This document shows, one piece after another, positions 22,286 to 34,027 of a stretch of DNA of 64,000 nt. The DNA comes from Rhizodiscina lignyota. Its lineage: Eukaryota > Ascomycota > Dothideomycetes > Aulographales > Rhizodiscinaceae. Each line of letters begins with the position of its first letter. Within the stretch, counting starts at the first letter, position 1. A program made the translations under genes and the position numbers. The notes beneath the pieces are model-generated. The model was not told where the DNA came from, did no database searches, and saw nothing but the letters and a program-made list of their open reading frames with translations. The stretch spans positions 1,674,001 to 1,738,000 of the forward strand of contig ML978128.1 of the NCBI GenBank assembly GCA_010015805.1. Direction: 5' to 3'.

Positions 22286-23380
22286 ATGTCTCGAGTAAGC
22301 ACTCTCCCCATGCCTACTTTGCACCTTCATAAAACACTTATGCTGACCTTACTAATCCTAGGACGGTGCTCTTGAACTGAGTATTTTACTCCCGCTCCCC
22401 CTGCCCACTGCTCCCATGGACAATGCTAATCTTTTTAAAAGGCCTCCGCGAGCATCTCATGCAAGTCCAGAGCACCGCCTCTGCCCCTCCCAACTCCCAG
22501 CACGACCAGAACATCGATCCTGCCATTGCAGGAAACGCATATCAAATGAGCGCAGGAGACAGCGGCGGGGACGACCAGATGCAGGACACAAGGAAGGGCA
22601 GGAGGGAGCTGTCGACGTCGAAGCGTGCTGCCCAGAATCGCGCTGCGCAGGTGAGTCCATCGCGACGGCATTGGCTTTTGCGCGATTGCGTTCGTTGTTT
22701 TGCCAAATTTCATGGTCGTCATCGACTCTGCGCCGTTCGAGGACGGATGAAGACGTCGCTGCCTTACTCATCTATTACTCATGCATTTTCGCTTTCGTAT
22801 TTCGCAATATCTGATTTCTTGGACTTTTCTTTCTCGTGTAGCTGGGCTTGGAATCCGTATCTCTGCGCTCGATTTGCCCCAACAGACCCGCTGCGCACTT
22901 TTCCGCCTTGCGAGTTTTGCGTGACGGCCAGCCAGCCGCGTTGTCGCATAGTTGCCAAACAAGGAATCGATTACTAATATTTCGTCGCAGCGCGCATTCC
23001 GGCAACGCAAAGAAGAATACATCAAGAGCTTGAAGGACCAGGTGAAGGAATACGAGACCCTGAACGAAAACTACAAGGCCGTGCAGGCCGAAAACTACCA
23101 GCTCCGGGACTACATCATCAACCTTCAATCACGTCTTCTCGAGTCACAGGGTAGCTTCCCCGAGCCCCCTGTCGACATCAACATTAATCGCAGTGCTCAG
23201 CCACCGGCACCAGAGGCACCCGCAATGTCGTCCACAGCCGTAAGCCAGCTCGTTTCGGCAGCGCAAGCGACAGAGGCGCACGCGGATAACGGCGTCAAGC
23301 ACGACGGCTATGTACCTGCGGGAGACTATCCTTCAAAGCGCCAGAGAGGGGAGGATGGAGGTTGGTCACCTTTCTGTTAG
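22286..23380 (+). CDS. kapC: bZIP transcription factor of the KapC (AP-1-like) type
   Basis: The basic region and zipper are clear: RELSTSKRAAQNRAAQ ends one exon (22442-22650) and RAFRQRKEEYIKSLKDQVKE opens the next (22991-23380). The split falls inside the basic region across a 340-nt intron. NYQLRDYIINLQSRLLESQG matches the KapC group of ascomycete bZIP factors. These are nuclear DNA-binding proteins. The start is uncertain. The best ATG (22286, context GCCACCATGTC) is followed by a strong GTAAGC donor after three codons. To meet the bZIP frame it needs a 4-nt exon GACG (22362-22365) between two introns, giving MSRDGLREHLMQVQ. Otherwise the protein would start at 22423 or at the ATG in LMQVQ. 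An alternative spliced 3' end after GGEDGG is possible. Length is about 203 residues. Confidence 0.83.
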
Positions 23381-24374
23381 TAGTTAGCACCGCGTCTCCT
23401 TTCTTGCCCTACGTCCACCCTTTATTTGCTCATGGTGGGCCAACAGCAACAGGAGATCGCCCGAATTCATGACGGACAAATCTCGGAGACCTGAGCGACT
23501 CGCTCTCGGTTGCGTCGCGACGATCGATTATTGAACGAGGCTATCCGACCTCTTCCACTCTGCCGGACGGGTTACGTGTTTTGTTATGAGGATTACTTTC
23601 TTGCTGCGCTTCTTTGACTCTAATGGTTCTGCGGGTTTAATCGGCGTCGTTTATGGCAAACTGCATGGATTAGTGTTTTATATTGCATACAGCGATCAAA
23701 GGACTGGGAGGCCGGCGAAAACGGGAGGCTACTTGACTTCCAAGGTTTATGTCTGTAGGTCAATACTGTGCGACTACGGTTGCACGTCGTGAATGGTTAC
23801 GGTCTGTTCAAGTTTCACTTTATGAGAAGAGGAGCAATGCTTCTAAGAGTAACAAATGTCACGATGCCTCTTCTACGATGGTGCAAAGAGCTACATTTAG
23901 ATTGGGCGATACTGTTGATGTCGAGTGCGTCCTAAAACTGCTGAACGGATTCCAGTCTTACGCGAACGGAGCTCCAGCAATCGTTCGCACGGAGGGAGAA
24001 CATCCAAATGTTGCTCTAACCGCACCCCAGCAAATGGTCGCGCAATCGCAGAGGAACTTTTGAGTTCAACGGTTTGATTTTTGCGCACCAGGGAAGACCT
24101 TCAGCTGTGAGTTGAATAGCACTGAGCTACTATCTAGTGTTTTCGTTCTGGATTCATCGGAGGCCATCAACGCTGTCTTCGAGGCTGGTATCCAACTTTC
24201 ACATGGCAGACGCCGGTCGTATCATTCACAACATGGCGCTGGCACTGTAACACGCGCTCTCTCAACCGCTTCCCCTCATTCACAGCTTTACCAGTTTCAC
24301 AGGCACCAACCATTAGCGACGCAAACAATTACACTTCCGTTGTCAAGGCCGTTAAAAGCCTCGCCTATCCTGCA
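23381..24374. other. Intergenic, 3' flank of kapC and leader of the next gene
   Basis: No gene is supported. The part after about 24200 is open in the frame of the next gene without features. An ATG at 24207 (MADAGRIIHNMALAL) runs into a stop after 15 codons, and I found no splice that joins it in frame. Confidence 0.4.
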
Positions 24375-25250
24375 ATGTCTTTGTTTCCCTACTTACAAAA
24401 CACGCGTACGATGGCATCAAAGCACAGAAGGACATGGTCGGAGGAGGAGATGTCGGTTGCCTCTTCTGGGGTGATGGAGCCAGAGGAGAACGGCGACGAC
24501 TTCATCAAAATCGACGAGGCGCAGCTGAACTACATTCCCGAAGTAAGTTTGGAAGTACCGATGGCATTCCAGAAGCTATAATTCTTACAGGACCAGAACT
24601 GCGAGAACCCGGAATTTATTGGGCGACGACGCAGGCCAGAGACTACCCTCGAGAAGATCCGAAACGCAGACTACGAGAAGCAGATCAAGGCCGCGAAGGA
24701 ACAGTACAAGAAGCATACCCAGACAGCGAAGGATTGTCTATTTCGCAGCGCCATCGCCGGCCTGAAACTCGCGAATCAAGGTGCCGCCTACGCGTCGCGG
24801 ACCATCGGCGACTACACAGACAGCTTCGTCGCGCATCAAGAGATCACGCGCGTGACAAGGGAGGGCGATGGAAGGCCTGAGCCTCTGGGCTGCAACTACG
24901 TGGGTGGAGCAGACGACGACACAGAGCTCACGAAAAGCATGGAGGAGAGGCTCAATCCAACCTCGCGCACGCGTCGACGGAACGCCCCATCACCTGGCCG
25001 TGCTACTATCGCGATGATATCAGAGCGAGCGAGCGAGCTCCCGCGAATGGGCCTACACGAGCTGTCTCCGATGCAGCGCGAAGCTCGGGCAAAGGCAGTG
25101 TTGTTGAGTCGGCCAAGGCAAGACGGGGGCAGGAAGCAGCTGGAAGAGGCTACGGAGAAGGTGGAAACCGAGGCTGCAGAGCAGGTGCGCGGTAAGAGGG
25201 AGAATTCCGTCGGAGATGGTGACGTGCAGGTGGAGGGTGTTTCTCTATGA
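24375..25250 (+). CDS. Hypothetical protein, unrecognised
   Basis: Exons 24375-24542 and 24591-25250 (275 residues) are joined by a 48-nt intron (gtaagt...ttacag) that keeps the frame. A start at 24411 (MASKHRRTWSEEEM) is equally possible. The protein is hydrophilic: an acidic N-terminal third, a basic stretch GRRRRPETTLEKIRNADYEKQIK, an alanine-rich segment that looks helical (SAIAGLKLANQGAAYASRTIGDYTDSF), then a basic, Ser/Arg-rich C-terminus with likely nuclear-localisation clusters (RTRRRNAP). I see no known domain, signal peptide or membrane span. Consistent codon use and a clean intron support a real gene. Confidence 0.6.
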
Positions 25251-25612
25251 TCCTCTGAAAGGAGCATTTCCGGATACGGCAGCTGTTCCGTCTTCTCTCG
25301 CTCGCAAGATGCCAACGTCTTGGGCCCTGCGTTTGGGCTGTTATAGCATGCACTATACCACTATCAAGCGTCGCATTGGGCAAGTCGTGCGAGATGTCCA
25401 GAGGCATCGACCTTTTCTCGCGCATAGAACAGCCGCAATGGCATTCACACTTATACCCAAATCCGTGCATTTTACTAAGTTGGCTCATGTAATCTGCGTG
25501 GCATCCTGGCTCGCGGTACAACAAACCCGACCGAAGACATGCCGCTCTTAAGCTTCTCGTACGAAACTCAAACGGAGTTTAGAATTGTTTATCTAGGATT
25601 CTTTTCGAGTGA
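25251..25612. other. Intergenic between convergent genes
   Basis: 3' flanks only; nothing recognisable is seen. Confidence 0.5.
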
Positions 25613-26949
25613 TTACTTCTTCTTGCCACCTTTCTTGCTCCGCGTCGACTTCGCTGGGGTATCTGCATCCTCTTCAGGCTCCTCCTCAAACGCCTCGCTG
25701 CTCTGCTTATCAACGCCCTTAGTCACCCCAGCCACAGCCGCAGCGTCGCCGACGCTCGGGTTCGCGATCAATTTAGTCGCGTAGTCATCGAGCCCTTCGT
25801 TACTCGTAATAGCTTCATCCTGCACTCTTGCGTCGTCCGCTGCACCACCAACGTCGTCGCGGGCGTCGTTTTGAACGGCCAGCTGCTTAACCAGCCTACT
25901 CGCCTCGCTCTCCTGACCGTTCCACGACCCGCAGGAGGAGCATCGCCACCTGCCGACCTCCTCCAGGCTCTTCGTGCCCGGCGGCGCCTGCCCGTTGACG
26001 AGCCTGCACTGCTGGCAGATCAGCGCGATACGGTTCTTGGCCTGCAACTCGTCCTCGCCCAGGAGGGCCTCCATGATTCGATCGTACCACCGCGACTGTG
26101 TCAGTCCACTGATCGGCGCATATTGTGGGGACGCGTCGCCAAACGCGTTGGGTGCGAATTCGGCACCAGGCGATAATTGCTGTGGTGAGGTAGGCGATGT
26201 AGGCGAGGTAGGTAGTGGGATGGCGTGCGGCGGAGGGAACGGAGAATCGGACTGAGCGGACGGAGGTTGTTGCTGTCCGGAGGGAGAGGATGGCGTCTGA
26301 GCTTGCTTTCGAGGTATGTTCGCGGTAGGTGGAGGCTGGCGGTATATTCTCTGATCTCCTGCGCCTTGCTTCTGGCCCTTTGGTGTGCCCTTCTTGCCAT
26401 CGCCGCCTGCATCTTGCTTGGGCTCTCGTGGAGTGCCGTATTTGTCGAGTAATTGCTGCGTCGAATTGTACTTTGTTTCAGCCTTGAGCTTCTCGATCGT
26501 CTTGTCGCGCTCCTTGTATAGCCCGTCTAGGTAGCTTTGTGAGGATGCCAGGCGCCAGTTGAAGTAGGCGTTTAGCCCGAGACGGCCGCCATAGATCCTG
26601 AATCAAATCAGCGTCCTGAATTGTGAATTGTAGATTCTGTCCCTACAGAACTGGTCCTCCAGCAACGCCGGTGTATTCGTATGGTCCCCAGTTCTGGAGG
26701 CCAGTTCCAACGAAGAGGATGACGAAGACGACGCTGTAGATCAGGATGGCATATAGCACCCAGCCGACACGTATCCGCCTAGCTTGCTGCTTGAGAGAAT
26801 TGTTTCTCGCAGTTTCTTTCGTGATCTTTGTCGCGAGGGCCGACAAGGTCTTCTCGAATGAGGTGTCACCCTGGGTTTAATTGTAAGCAGAGCGTTCACA
26901 CAATCGCGGTTGGCAGGAGACGCACTTTCCATGGCCAGAAAGAAACCAT
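25613..26949 (-). CDS. lnp1: Lunapark-like ER junction protein
   Basis: Exons 26949-26926 (24 nt, MVSFWPWK), 26870-26647 and 26597-25613 give 410 residues. Lunapark stabilises three-way junctions of the tubular ER. Family marks in order: short N-terminus MVSFWPWKGD, coiled stretch TLSALATKITKE, two close membrane segments (VLYAILIYSVVFVILFVG and around YTGVAGGPVLIYGGRLG), a second coiled stretch YLDGLYKERDKTIEKLKAETKY, a proline-rich disordered linker, and the C-terminal zinc ribbon with CQQC and CSSC (NRIALICQQCRLVNG...RWRCSSCGSWN). The tail is acidic then lysine-rich (KKGGKKK). Both introns fall where in-phase joining restores family motifs. The gene is divergent from the golgin gene, 279 bp away. 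Confidence 0.9.
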
Positions 26950-27228
26950 CCTGCTCTCTTCCAAGCAGGCCAAGGTCTGTAATTGAAAGAAAATCGTAGG
27001 TCATTAGATCATGTCGCGAGCAGTTTAAATATGCCCGGCATTATGGTTAGGCAAACGCGATCAACACGACACGAGCCGCAAGTGTAACTCGAGTCAGGCC
27101 GAAGCCAATGACGATCGACCAGCGCTTGGCATAAGGCTCAAGCCACGCTTACGACTTTAGAGGCCTCTTCTCCGTTGAAGCAATAAGACTTGCTGCTGCG
27201 GCAGTACTTTTGAAGCCTTTTAGGCATA
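26950..27228. promoter_or_regulatory. Shared bidirectional promoter of Lunapark and golgin genes
   Basis: Only 279 bp separate the two start codons on opposite strands, so both must be driven from this stretch. No clear TATA box is visible on either side. A joint control of two ER/Golgi structure genes is inferred. Confidence 0.6.
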
Positions 27229-30200
27229 ATGTTTCAGGTGTGTATATCTAAAGCATCATCATTGTAGCTACAGCTAACTCCATACAGCGTCTCAAAGGCG
27301 CAATTGACAGCCGCATAGCGGAGGAGCAAGCACGCCAAAGAGCGGCAGTAGAGCAGGCACGATTATCACCTAGCAGAGGAGGTGGTCCAGTACGAAGGTC
27401 GAGCTCGAATGCCCGATCTCCGGGGAATCGTACTCCCCGACAAGCAGATGCGAAATCCACGTTTCCAAACGGAAGGCCCCCTGACCCCGCCGAATTCGAG
27501 CCGGAATTTGTTATAGGCGAAGATGATACGCCCATACCTAGCAGGTCCTCTACACCGAAAGTGCAGGGTGAGGAGGATGCCGAGAAGACGGTAGCGGGCG
27601 AGGAAGCTGCAGGTGAGAGGAGCGAGAAGAAGGAGGAAGCCGCCGAAGAAGGGGAGAGCGAGAAGGCCGCGTCTGCAAGGGATAGCAAACCTACAGCTGT
27701 GCAAATACCACTTGAAGCTCGGAAAAGGCTTCTGCGATTGGAGAAACTGGAACCAAAGTATCAAGGTATGTGCATTCTTAGTTGACCTTGAACTCGCATC
27801 ATCGCAATGTATAGCCATTGCACGCTTCGACGAGATATTGCTCTCTTTAGACCGAGCAGGCAATCGTAGCCGCGCACTAGCTACCAATTGAACACCATCG
27901 CTCACTCCGCGGATGTAGAACTCCTCCGATCATATCGAATTGCGCACGCCAAGGTTCTGACCATTGAACCCTTCGAGGCCACACTCCGCGAGAATACACC
28001 CCTCACCTCCATCGCCGATCCCGGAGCCTTTGTGGAATATTTGAATCAGGTCAATCTGAAGGCGAATATGGTCATGGACGAGCTGAAGCGTCTCTCTGGG
28101 GAGAAAGATGAGCTGAAAACGAAATTGGAGGCTGCGGAGAAGAATGCTGCAGACACGCGACAAGAATTGGATCAGCTTCGTGAGCAACACACGGCAAATG
28201 GCTCAGAGGGAAAGGCTGCGGACGGCACAAGTCCGACCATATCTTCACCGAAGGAAGCAACATCTCCAACTGTCAAGTCGCCCAGCCAGAAAGCATCAGA
28301 CGGTCTACCGTCAATCTCTACCTTAACTTCCCCCACGATACAGGCCGATGACAAGGGCGAGGACTTCTTTTCATATGAGAGCGAGGTGCCGAGACTCGAA
28401 TCTGAGCTCCGCGAAAGCCAGAGCAAAGCCACAAAACTGGAATCTGAGAAGGAGAAGCTCAAGAACGATCTCTCCGTTGCACAGGAATCAGCAGAGCAGC
28501 TCGTGAAGAATTTGGAGACTGCGACACGCGACCTGCAGAGCATGAGGGAGGCGAACGACAAGACAATGTCTGAGGCGGCCGATCAGAAGAAGGAGCAGGA
28601 AACGATTCTTGATGACATGAAAAGTAAGCTCGAAGCTGCTGAGAAGGAAGTCGAACATTATCGTGAACGCGTCCCGGAACACGACAAGATTGTGGCCGAC
28701 CTCAAGGAGAACATCTCGACATTGGAACGCGATATTGAGTCATTACGAACTTTATCCTCGTCGTCAACATCAGCGCGTGATGATGAAGTCAAAGATCTCC
28801 GGGACAAGCATGATCAACTGGAAAAGCAGCTCTCCGAGTCGGAGAAGGCGCGTTCGGAGCATGTGAAGCGTAGTGAGACGTTGAACGGCCTTGTCCAGAC
28901 GGTTAGAACTCAGCTAAAGGAAGCAGAGGCAGAGAAAGAAAAAGCAGCATCGGAATTGGTCAAATTACGTGAGCAGTTGCGCAGTGTGGAAGAAGATAAG
29001 AAAGAGGAAGAGGCAGCTCCAAGTGGTGCTGGACCTAATGGCACTGCGGAGGGTTCTGGGACGCCGACTGGACCAAGCGAGGGTGCATTAAAAAGGAAGA
29101 ACAAGAAGAAAAAGAAAGGCGGCAAAGCTACCGCTGACTCTGCTCTGGCCGCTGGGTCGACCACTCCCACAGTTGAAAAGTCTACCGCATCACTTAGTGG
29201 ACAAGATGATTCTCAAGCACTTAATACTCTGAAGGCTGAACTTGAAGCTCGCATCGCTGAGCTTGAGAAGACCATTGAAGAGAAGGACGTTGCAATTGAA
29301 CGACTCAACTCCAAGCTTAAGGATCAAGACGACCTAAAAGAAGAGATCGAAGGCTTGAAGCAAGACCTGTTGGACGTAGGCCAAGAGCACGTCGAGGCCA
29401 AAGACAGGCTGAAAGAGTTGCACGCTGAGAAGTCTGCGACTGCTGAATTGATTGAGAAGCTAGAGAAGGAGGTCGCTGAATTACGCACGAAAGGCACGGA
29501 AGGCGAAGCGTCCGAGCAGCAGCGTCAGACTCTGGCGAAGGACTTTGAGACTCTGAAGGCGAAGGCTGATTCTCTTGAGACCGACTTGTCGGCAGCGCAA
29601 CAGCTAGCGCAGACGAGGTTTAAAGACTTGACGGATCTGAGAGAGGTCCTACAAAAGGTGCAGCCGGAGCTTAATGGGCTCCGCAAGGAAGTCGCTGAGT
29701 TGAAGGGTGTGAGAGAGGAGCTGACAGCAAAGTCGGCCGAGTTGCGCAAGCTCGAGGGCCGAGAGAGAGATCTCAAGGCTGAAGTCGGGAAGTTCAAGTC
29801 GCAGGTTTTCGACAAAGACACGGAGATTCGCTCCCTAAACGAGAAGGTTGCCAAATCTGTTAAAGACCAAGCCGCAACTGAGGATGCAATTCGACAAGGA
29901 CAGAGAGACTTCCAACGTGTCGACAACGAGCGAAGGGAAGCCGTTGACGCCCGAGACAGACTCAACAGAGACTACACAAAGGCGCAGGAAGAACTTCGAG
30001 CTGCGCGCGAGAGCCTGCGCTCCCTTGAAAAGCAGTGTGAGAAGCTTACGCACGACGCTGAAGGTCTCCGAGACGAGATCGGGCTGAAATCAGCACAGTA
30101 TGCAAGTGCGCAGAGTCTCATGACGAGTATGCAGGATCAGACGCAAGAGATGGGCGCGCAGATGAAGGAGGTCCGCGAGCGTTGCGAGAGCCTAGAAGAA

Positions 30201-31132
30201 GAGCTGGCAGACGCGCATAGGCTGCTGAGCGAGCGCAGTCGCGAGGGCGAAACTATGCGCAGGCTCTTAGCCGATGTGGAGGGCAGAGCTGAAAGCAGGA
30301 TCAAAGAGATGCGCGAGCGCATGGACCTTGCTGTTGAAGAGCGCGACAGGGCTGAGGAACAGGCGAACAGCATGGGCAGGCGGAAGGCGAGAGAATTAGA
30401 AGAGCTTAAACAGAAAGCTCGGGATGCGGAACGAGAGCTTCGGCGGGCGATCGCGGATAAGGAAGATCTGGAAGCTGTCGAAAAGGATCTTCGAAGACAG
30501 AAGGACGATTTGGAGCGGAGAGCGGCGAAGACGACGGACGAGGTTGCAGAGGTCCGGCAGGCGATGGGTCAGTTGCGCGATGCATTAGACGACACGGAGA
30601 GACAAACTAGAGAATTGGAGAAAGACAAAGCAGATCTTCGAAAAGTCCTGGAGGATACACAACAGCGGCTGGAGAAGGTACAGAGATCGAGCAAGGTATG
30701 ACCTACCCGATGCAGTGTTAATTACAGCATACTAATAATTCACAGCTCATGGCCGAAGAACTCAAAGCTGCCAAGGCTCGAGTGGTCGACTCGAACGTTC
30801 AGTCGTCGCGCTCATCCATGGATCTATCATCCTCACCAGCCCGCGTTTCTTCCCCGATGTTGAGTAAAGGCAGGACACCGTCAACAGCAACAATTGAGGG
30901 TGCGGCAGGTCCTGCATCAGGCCAAACCGACTATGTCTATTTGAAGAACGTGCTCTTGCAGTTCTTGGAGCAGAAGGACAAGAAACACCAAATGCAGCTC
31001 GTTCCGGTCTTGGGCATGTTGCTGCGATTTGATCGGTAAGTGCCCCCAATGAACGCATTCGTATTTGGCCGAAACTGATGGCTCCGCAGGAAGGACGAGC
31101 AGAAGTGGATGGCGGCTATTTCAGCTCGATGA
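27229..31132 (+). CDS. imh1: GRIP-domain golgin (Imh1-like)
   Basis: Five exons: 27229-27237 (9 nt, MFQ), 27288-27765, 27919-30695, 30746-31035 and 31090-31132, giving 1198 residues. The N-terminus MFQRLKGAIDSRIAEEQARQ is the standard start of fungal golgins of this group. Then come a Ser/Pro/Glu-rich linker, LLRSYRIAHAKVL and ENTPLTSIADPGAFVEYLNQVN. Some 700 residues of almost unbroken heptad coiled coil are interrupted by a lysine-rich patch (KRKNKKKKKGG). The C-terminal GRIP domain (about 1145-1195) reads DYVYLKNVLLQFLEQKDKK...LLRFDR. GRIP domains bind Arl1-GTP on the trans-Golgi, where the rod tethers vesicles. The intron at 27766-27918 (153 nt) is longer than its neighbours; a small extra exon there is not excluded. 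Confidence 0.92.
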
Positions 31133-31855
31133 GCGTCTTGTATGATCTGGCGATAACCCACAAGAAGACCTGATCCGACAACTTTAGGATATATGCCAGG
31201 CCGATGTATCATATGTAGTCACGTCATAATACTTAATACCGGATCTCCGAAAGTTGAACGAGATGATCTGGTTCCGAGCGGGCGTTGCATAGCTTATGGT
31301 TCTCTGGGGTTTCATATATATCGCAGACATGATTGTCCTGGATGTGCACAAGCATGAGCGAACTTGTACTATACTTGAATCCATCTTTCAATTATGTACT
31401 GGAGTCCTTAAAGGGAAAGGCGAGATACCGAGGTAATATGCTTTGCCCTCACGAAGGCTATACTTACTTGCAGCGGAGCTGTGTGTGGGGGTTTAGTTCG
31501 AACGTCACTGGAGTGTTAAACACAGCCTTGAGACTTTGCGATTACTGCATGCTCGTCCCGAAAAGGCTATCTTTACCCCGAGTTATCATGTGTATGCAAG
31601 AGCTAAGCGACCGAGGTCAGAGAGACATTTTGCCAAAGGTCATGCTTTCAACGTCATGTTATCATTCCAGCAAGATCGAAGCAAGCGCTCAGAAAGGAAA
31701 TGTGCTCGAAAAATCGAGACGCCAGCATACCGGAACCATGCATCTTCTCAGAAGAAAAATGTAAAGTGTAAAACCGATCATGAAAGCCTGCCATGATATT
31801 GTGTAAAGAAACATGGAAAGATCTTCGTGACGCACCCGATATCCATTGGAGGATA
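31133..31855. other. Intergenic between convergent units
   Basis: 3' flank of the golgin gene and of the decayed copy to the right. No gene-like frame is seen. Confidence 0.5.
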
Positions 31856-33184
31856 TTAGTCGTCTTGCCAGTGGTTCCGAACTATTCGAGTTTGCCGGCG
31901 CCTAACGGGTATAGTGCAGAGGGCTTCGGCGAAAGTCCTTCGAAAACATTTCTGCCATTCGCTCCACCTTCCTTGCGGCCGGGAAGAAATAGCTGCCATC
32001 CTTATCGCGGTTCTCTTTTTTAGGGGCCGCCGATCTTCGCATCATAGAGACGATTTGCATTCCAGTACCTAAAGCAGAGGGTTCTCTGGTAACGGGGAGT
32101 GTGGACAGTTTGACTGGAATCCAACAGCGAACATAGACCTTGGCGGTTGGCAGGATAGACGGGATAGTACGAGTATCGTTGACCTTGACAGGTAGAAATG
32201 CCTTGAAGCGCTTCGCAATCGCCTTAGCATTCCTTTTCGCCAGGGGGTGGGGTTGGAGACCCAAGGCCAACGATTTGTACTGCTTTCTATCGATATCTGC
32301 ATCGAGCTCATCGTCGGTGGCATTATCATCATCAAGGAACGGCGAGTCCGAGCCCGATGTATTCTCTGGCCTGCCTTGTTGGACGCCCGGTACATGAAAG
32401 CAGGGAGCTGTGTGGAGTTGTTATTGTTGCCCTGCAAAATCCTGTCGACCTGCAGAATCTCACTTGCAGGTGGGAGTAATGAGGAATGCTCCACCCAGCC
32501 ATTGTGTGTTTCACTCCAGAAGAGTTCGTGGGTGTCGTCAGTCTCTTCGTTATGGAAGAGTTGTTTCTGCCCATGCGTACCACGGAGGACGGCGATTTCA
32601 TGGAACGGCACAGCACGTGAAGGCTCGGGCGCTGCCAGTGGTTTGTATCTCTATGACGGCGAGTTAGATACGGAAGATAGTTTGAGAATGGTAGACTTAC
32701 GCCTCCTAAGCTTCCAACCACTGCTGCTTCCCTTGAGTTGGCCTTTCTCCGTTTTGATGGACCTTTGGGAGCATCATAGTTCTCCTCATCATCGTCATCA
32801 TCTTCATCTTCATCTTCATCTTCTGAGCTGACGACGAATGAGTCTGTAGCTTTTCGCTTAAGACCTTTGGAGGAGGAAGAGTTGGTATTAGCGCCGGTCA
32901 GATCGATAAGGTCAACAGACTCTTTCTTGACTGGGCTCGAGGAGTTGAGCGTATTTGCCTTGGTTGCAGCTGTTGAGGTGGTTGCTGGTGTTGAGGCGGT
33001 GATAGTAGTGGCTCGGTCGGCTGTAGGAGTTGGAGTTGCGTTCTCCGGTGCAGACTGGTTGAGGCCAAGGAACGCCTGCAACTTAAGTCAGTGAAATACT
33101 GTGAAAATGGGTACGTCTCCGACATACCAGCAGACACTGAGCCTGCTCGTCCGAAAGATTGAGCGTAATGTTGATTGGTGGCAT
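31856..33184 (-). pseudogene. Decayed copy A of an unrecognised gene (related to 37586-38857)
   Basis: Exons 33184-33128, 33075-32701 and 32650 onward carry intact 50-52 nt introns. The start reads MPPINITLNLSDEQAQCLL. The middle is Ser/Thr-rich with an Asp/Glu run (from a GAT/GAA repeat at about 32795-32823). A conserved-looking block follows: RYKPLAAPEPSRAVPFHEI, GTHGQKQLFHNEETDDTHELFW and LLPPASEILQVDRILQG. Compared with copy B, one base is missing near 32376 (TCCAACAAGG here, TCCAACCAAAG in B). The frame then resumes as IDRKQYKSL...NAKAIAKRFKAFLP. A second one-base loss lies near 31935. Most of B's C-terminal ~220 residues are deleted, yet the last codons match (NHWQDD here, NRWQDD in B). 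It is a host gene with no known domain; it probably makes no full protein now. Confidence 0.7.
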
Positions 33185-33248
33185 TTTCTGGGACTGAGAA
33201 GAAATTAGCGTTAGAGATTCTCATAAGTGACTTACTACTGAGTGTTGA

Positions 33249-33440
33249 ATGCTTGCCGGTAACAGTGTGAAGCTTGCTACTGCTGAGAGCAGAAGACTTG
33301 TTCGCAAGAGTATGAACCTTGCTGCTGAGGCCAGGAGGCTTGCTGGTAAGAATGTGAAGCTTGCTGGTAAGAGTGTGAGGCTTGCTGGTAAGAGTATGAA
33401 GCTTGCTACTGCTGAGAGCAGAAGGGCGGTTGGTAAGGGA
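33249..33440. repeat. 21-bp minisatellite upstream of copy A
   Basis: At least three neat 21-bp units (CTTGCTGGTAAGA.TGTGAAG and variants) sit between about 33345 and 33410, flanked by diverged units. One further type (CTTGCTACTGCTGAGAGCAGA) occurs twice, at about 33278 and 33401. Both strands are open through it. On the minus strand the frame from ATG 33581 begins with a hydrophobic stretch (SFLLLTSFAL), then SK.HTLT repeats. It may be leader or promoter of copy A rather than coding. Confidence 0.75.
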
Positions 33441-33836
33441 AGGAATTGTAGTAGAAGGGTTGGTGGAAGAGTAGAAAGGTAGATGAAGGCGAAGAGAATT
33501 ATTAGAAGTGGGGTATCGGGAGGTTGATAATGCGAAGCTGGTAAGTAGTAAGAAGGAAGTCGCAGCCCTGGTGACTTCCATCGTCGATCTGGAGTTGTTC
33601 TTACATCAAGGCAGTACAGCTTGGTGCAAGTTCAGAGTGGGAAGGCACCTTGCCGGCCGGATATGGATATCTTCAACTCACCGATAGACATAGATTCTAT
33701 AATGCCTCCAATTGGGATGGATATATGTTTAAGGGGCAGGCGTTGGTTAAGCCTTATGCGATTCCTGTGAACGAAGTGCCGTCACGGACTTGACGTTAAT
33801 AGCCCCTCACTCGTAACGTGATCTAGGATACTCCGA

Positions 33837-34027
33837 CCCCTTCGATGATTCCGCCACATCGATGCTTACTTAGCGAAATTAGGGTTCAACTTCCATTGTT
33901 AAAGTGGTATAATCGCATGTGAAATGAATAAAATTTACACATACCTCTACAGGTTTGGCATTTAGAAGACGAATTGGACCCCCCCTTCACCTTAATAATC
34001 ATTGATGTGGCGGAATCATCGAAGGGG
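33837..34027. mobile_element. MITE-like element, 191 bp, 28-bp terminal inverted repeats
   Basis: The left end CCCCTTCGATGATTCCGCC... (33837-33864) is the reverse complement of the right end (34000-34027) over 28 bases with one mismatch. Both sides are flanked by CGA (33834-33836 and 34028-34030), a possible 3-bp target duplication. The interior is AT-rich and non-coding. This fits a non-autonomous DNA transposon. The superfamily is not clear from the short duplication. Confidence 0.6.

Noticed and set aside
22651-22977. Read-through of the kapC frame past 22650 as coding
   Set aside because: The bZIP basic region resumes exactly after the acceptor at 22990, and the strong GTGAGT donor marks 22651 onward as intron.
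24207-24260. ATG 24207 (MADAGRIIHNMALAL) as the true first exon of the unknown gene at 24.4 kb
   Set aside because: No donor/acceptor pair I tried joins it in frame with the downstream exon.
27560-29970. Long minus-strand frames across the golgin gene
   Set aside because: They are shadows of the coiled-coil coding bias (Ser/Leu-rich translations antisense to Glu/Lys codons).
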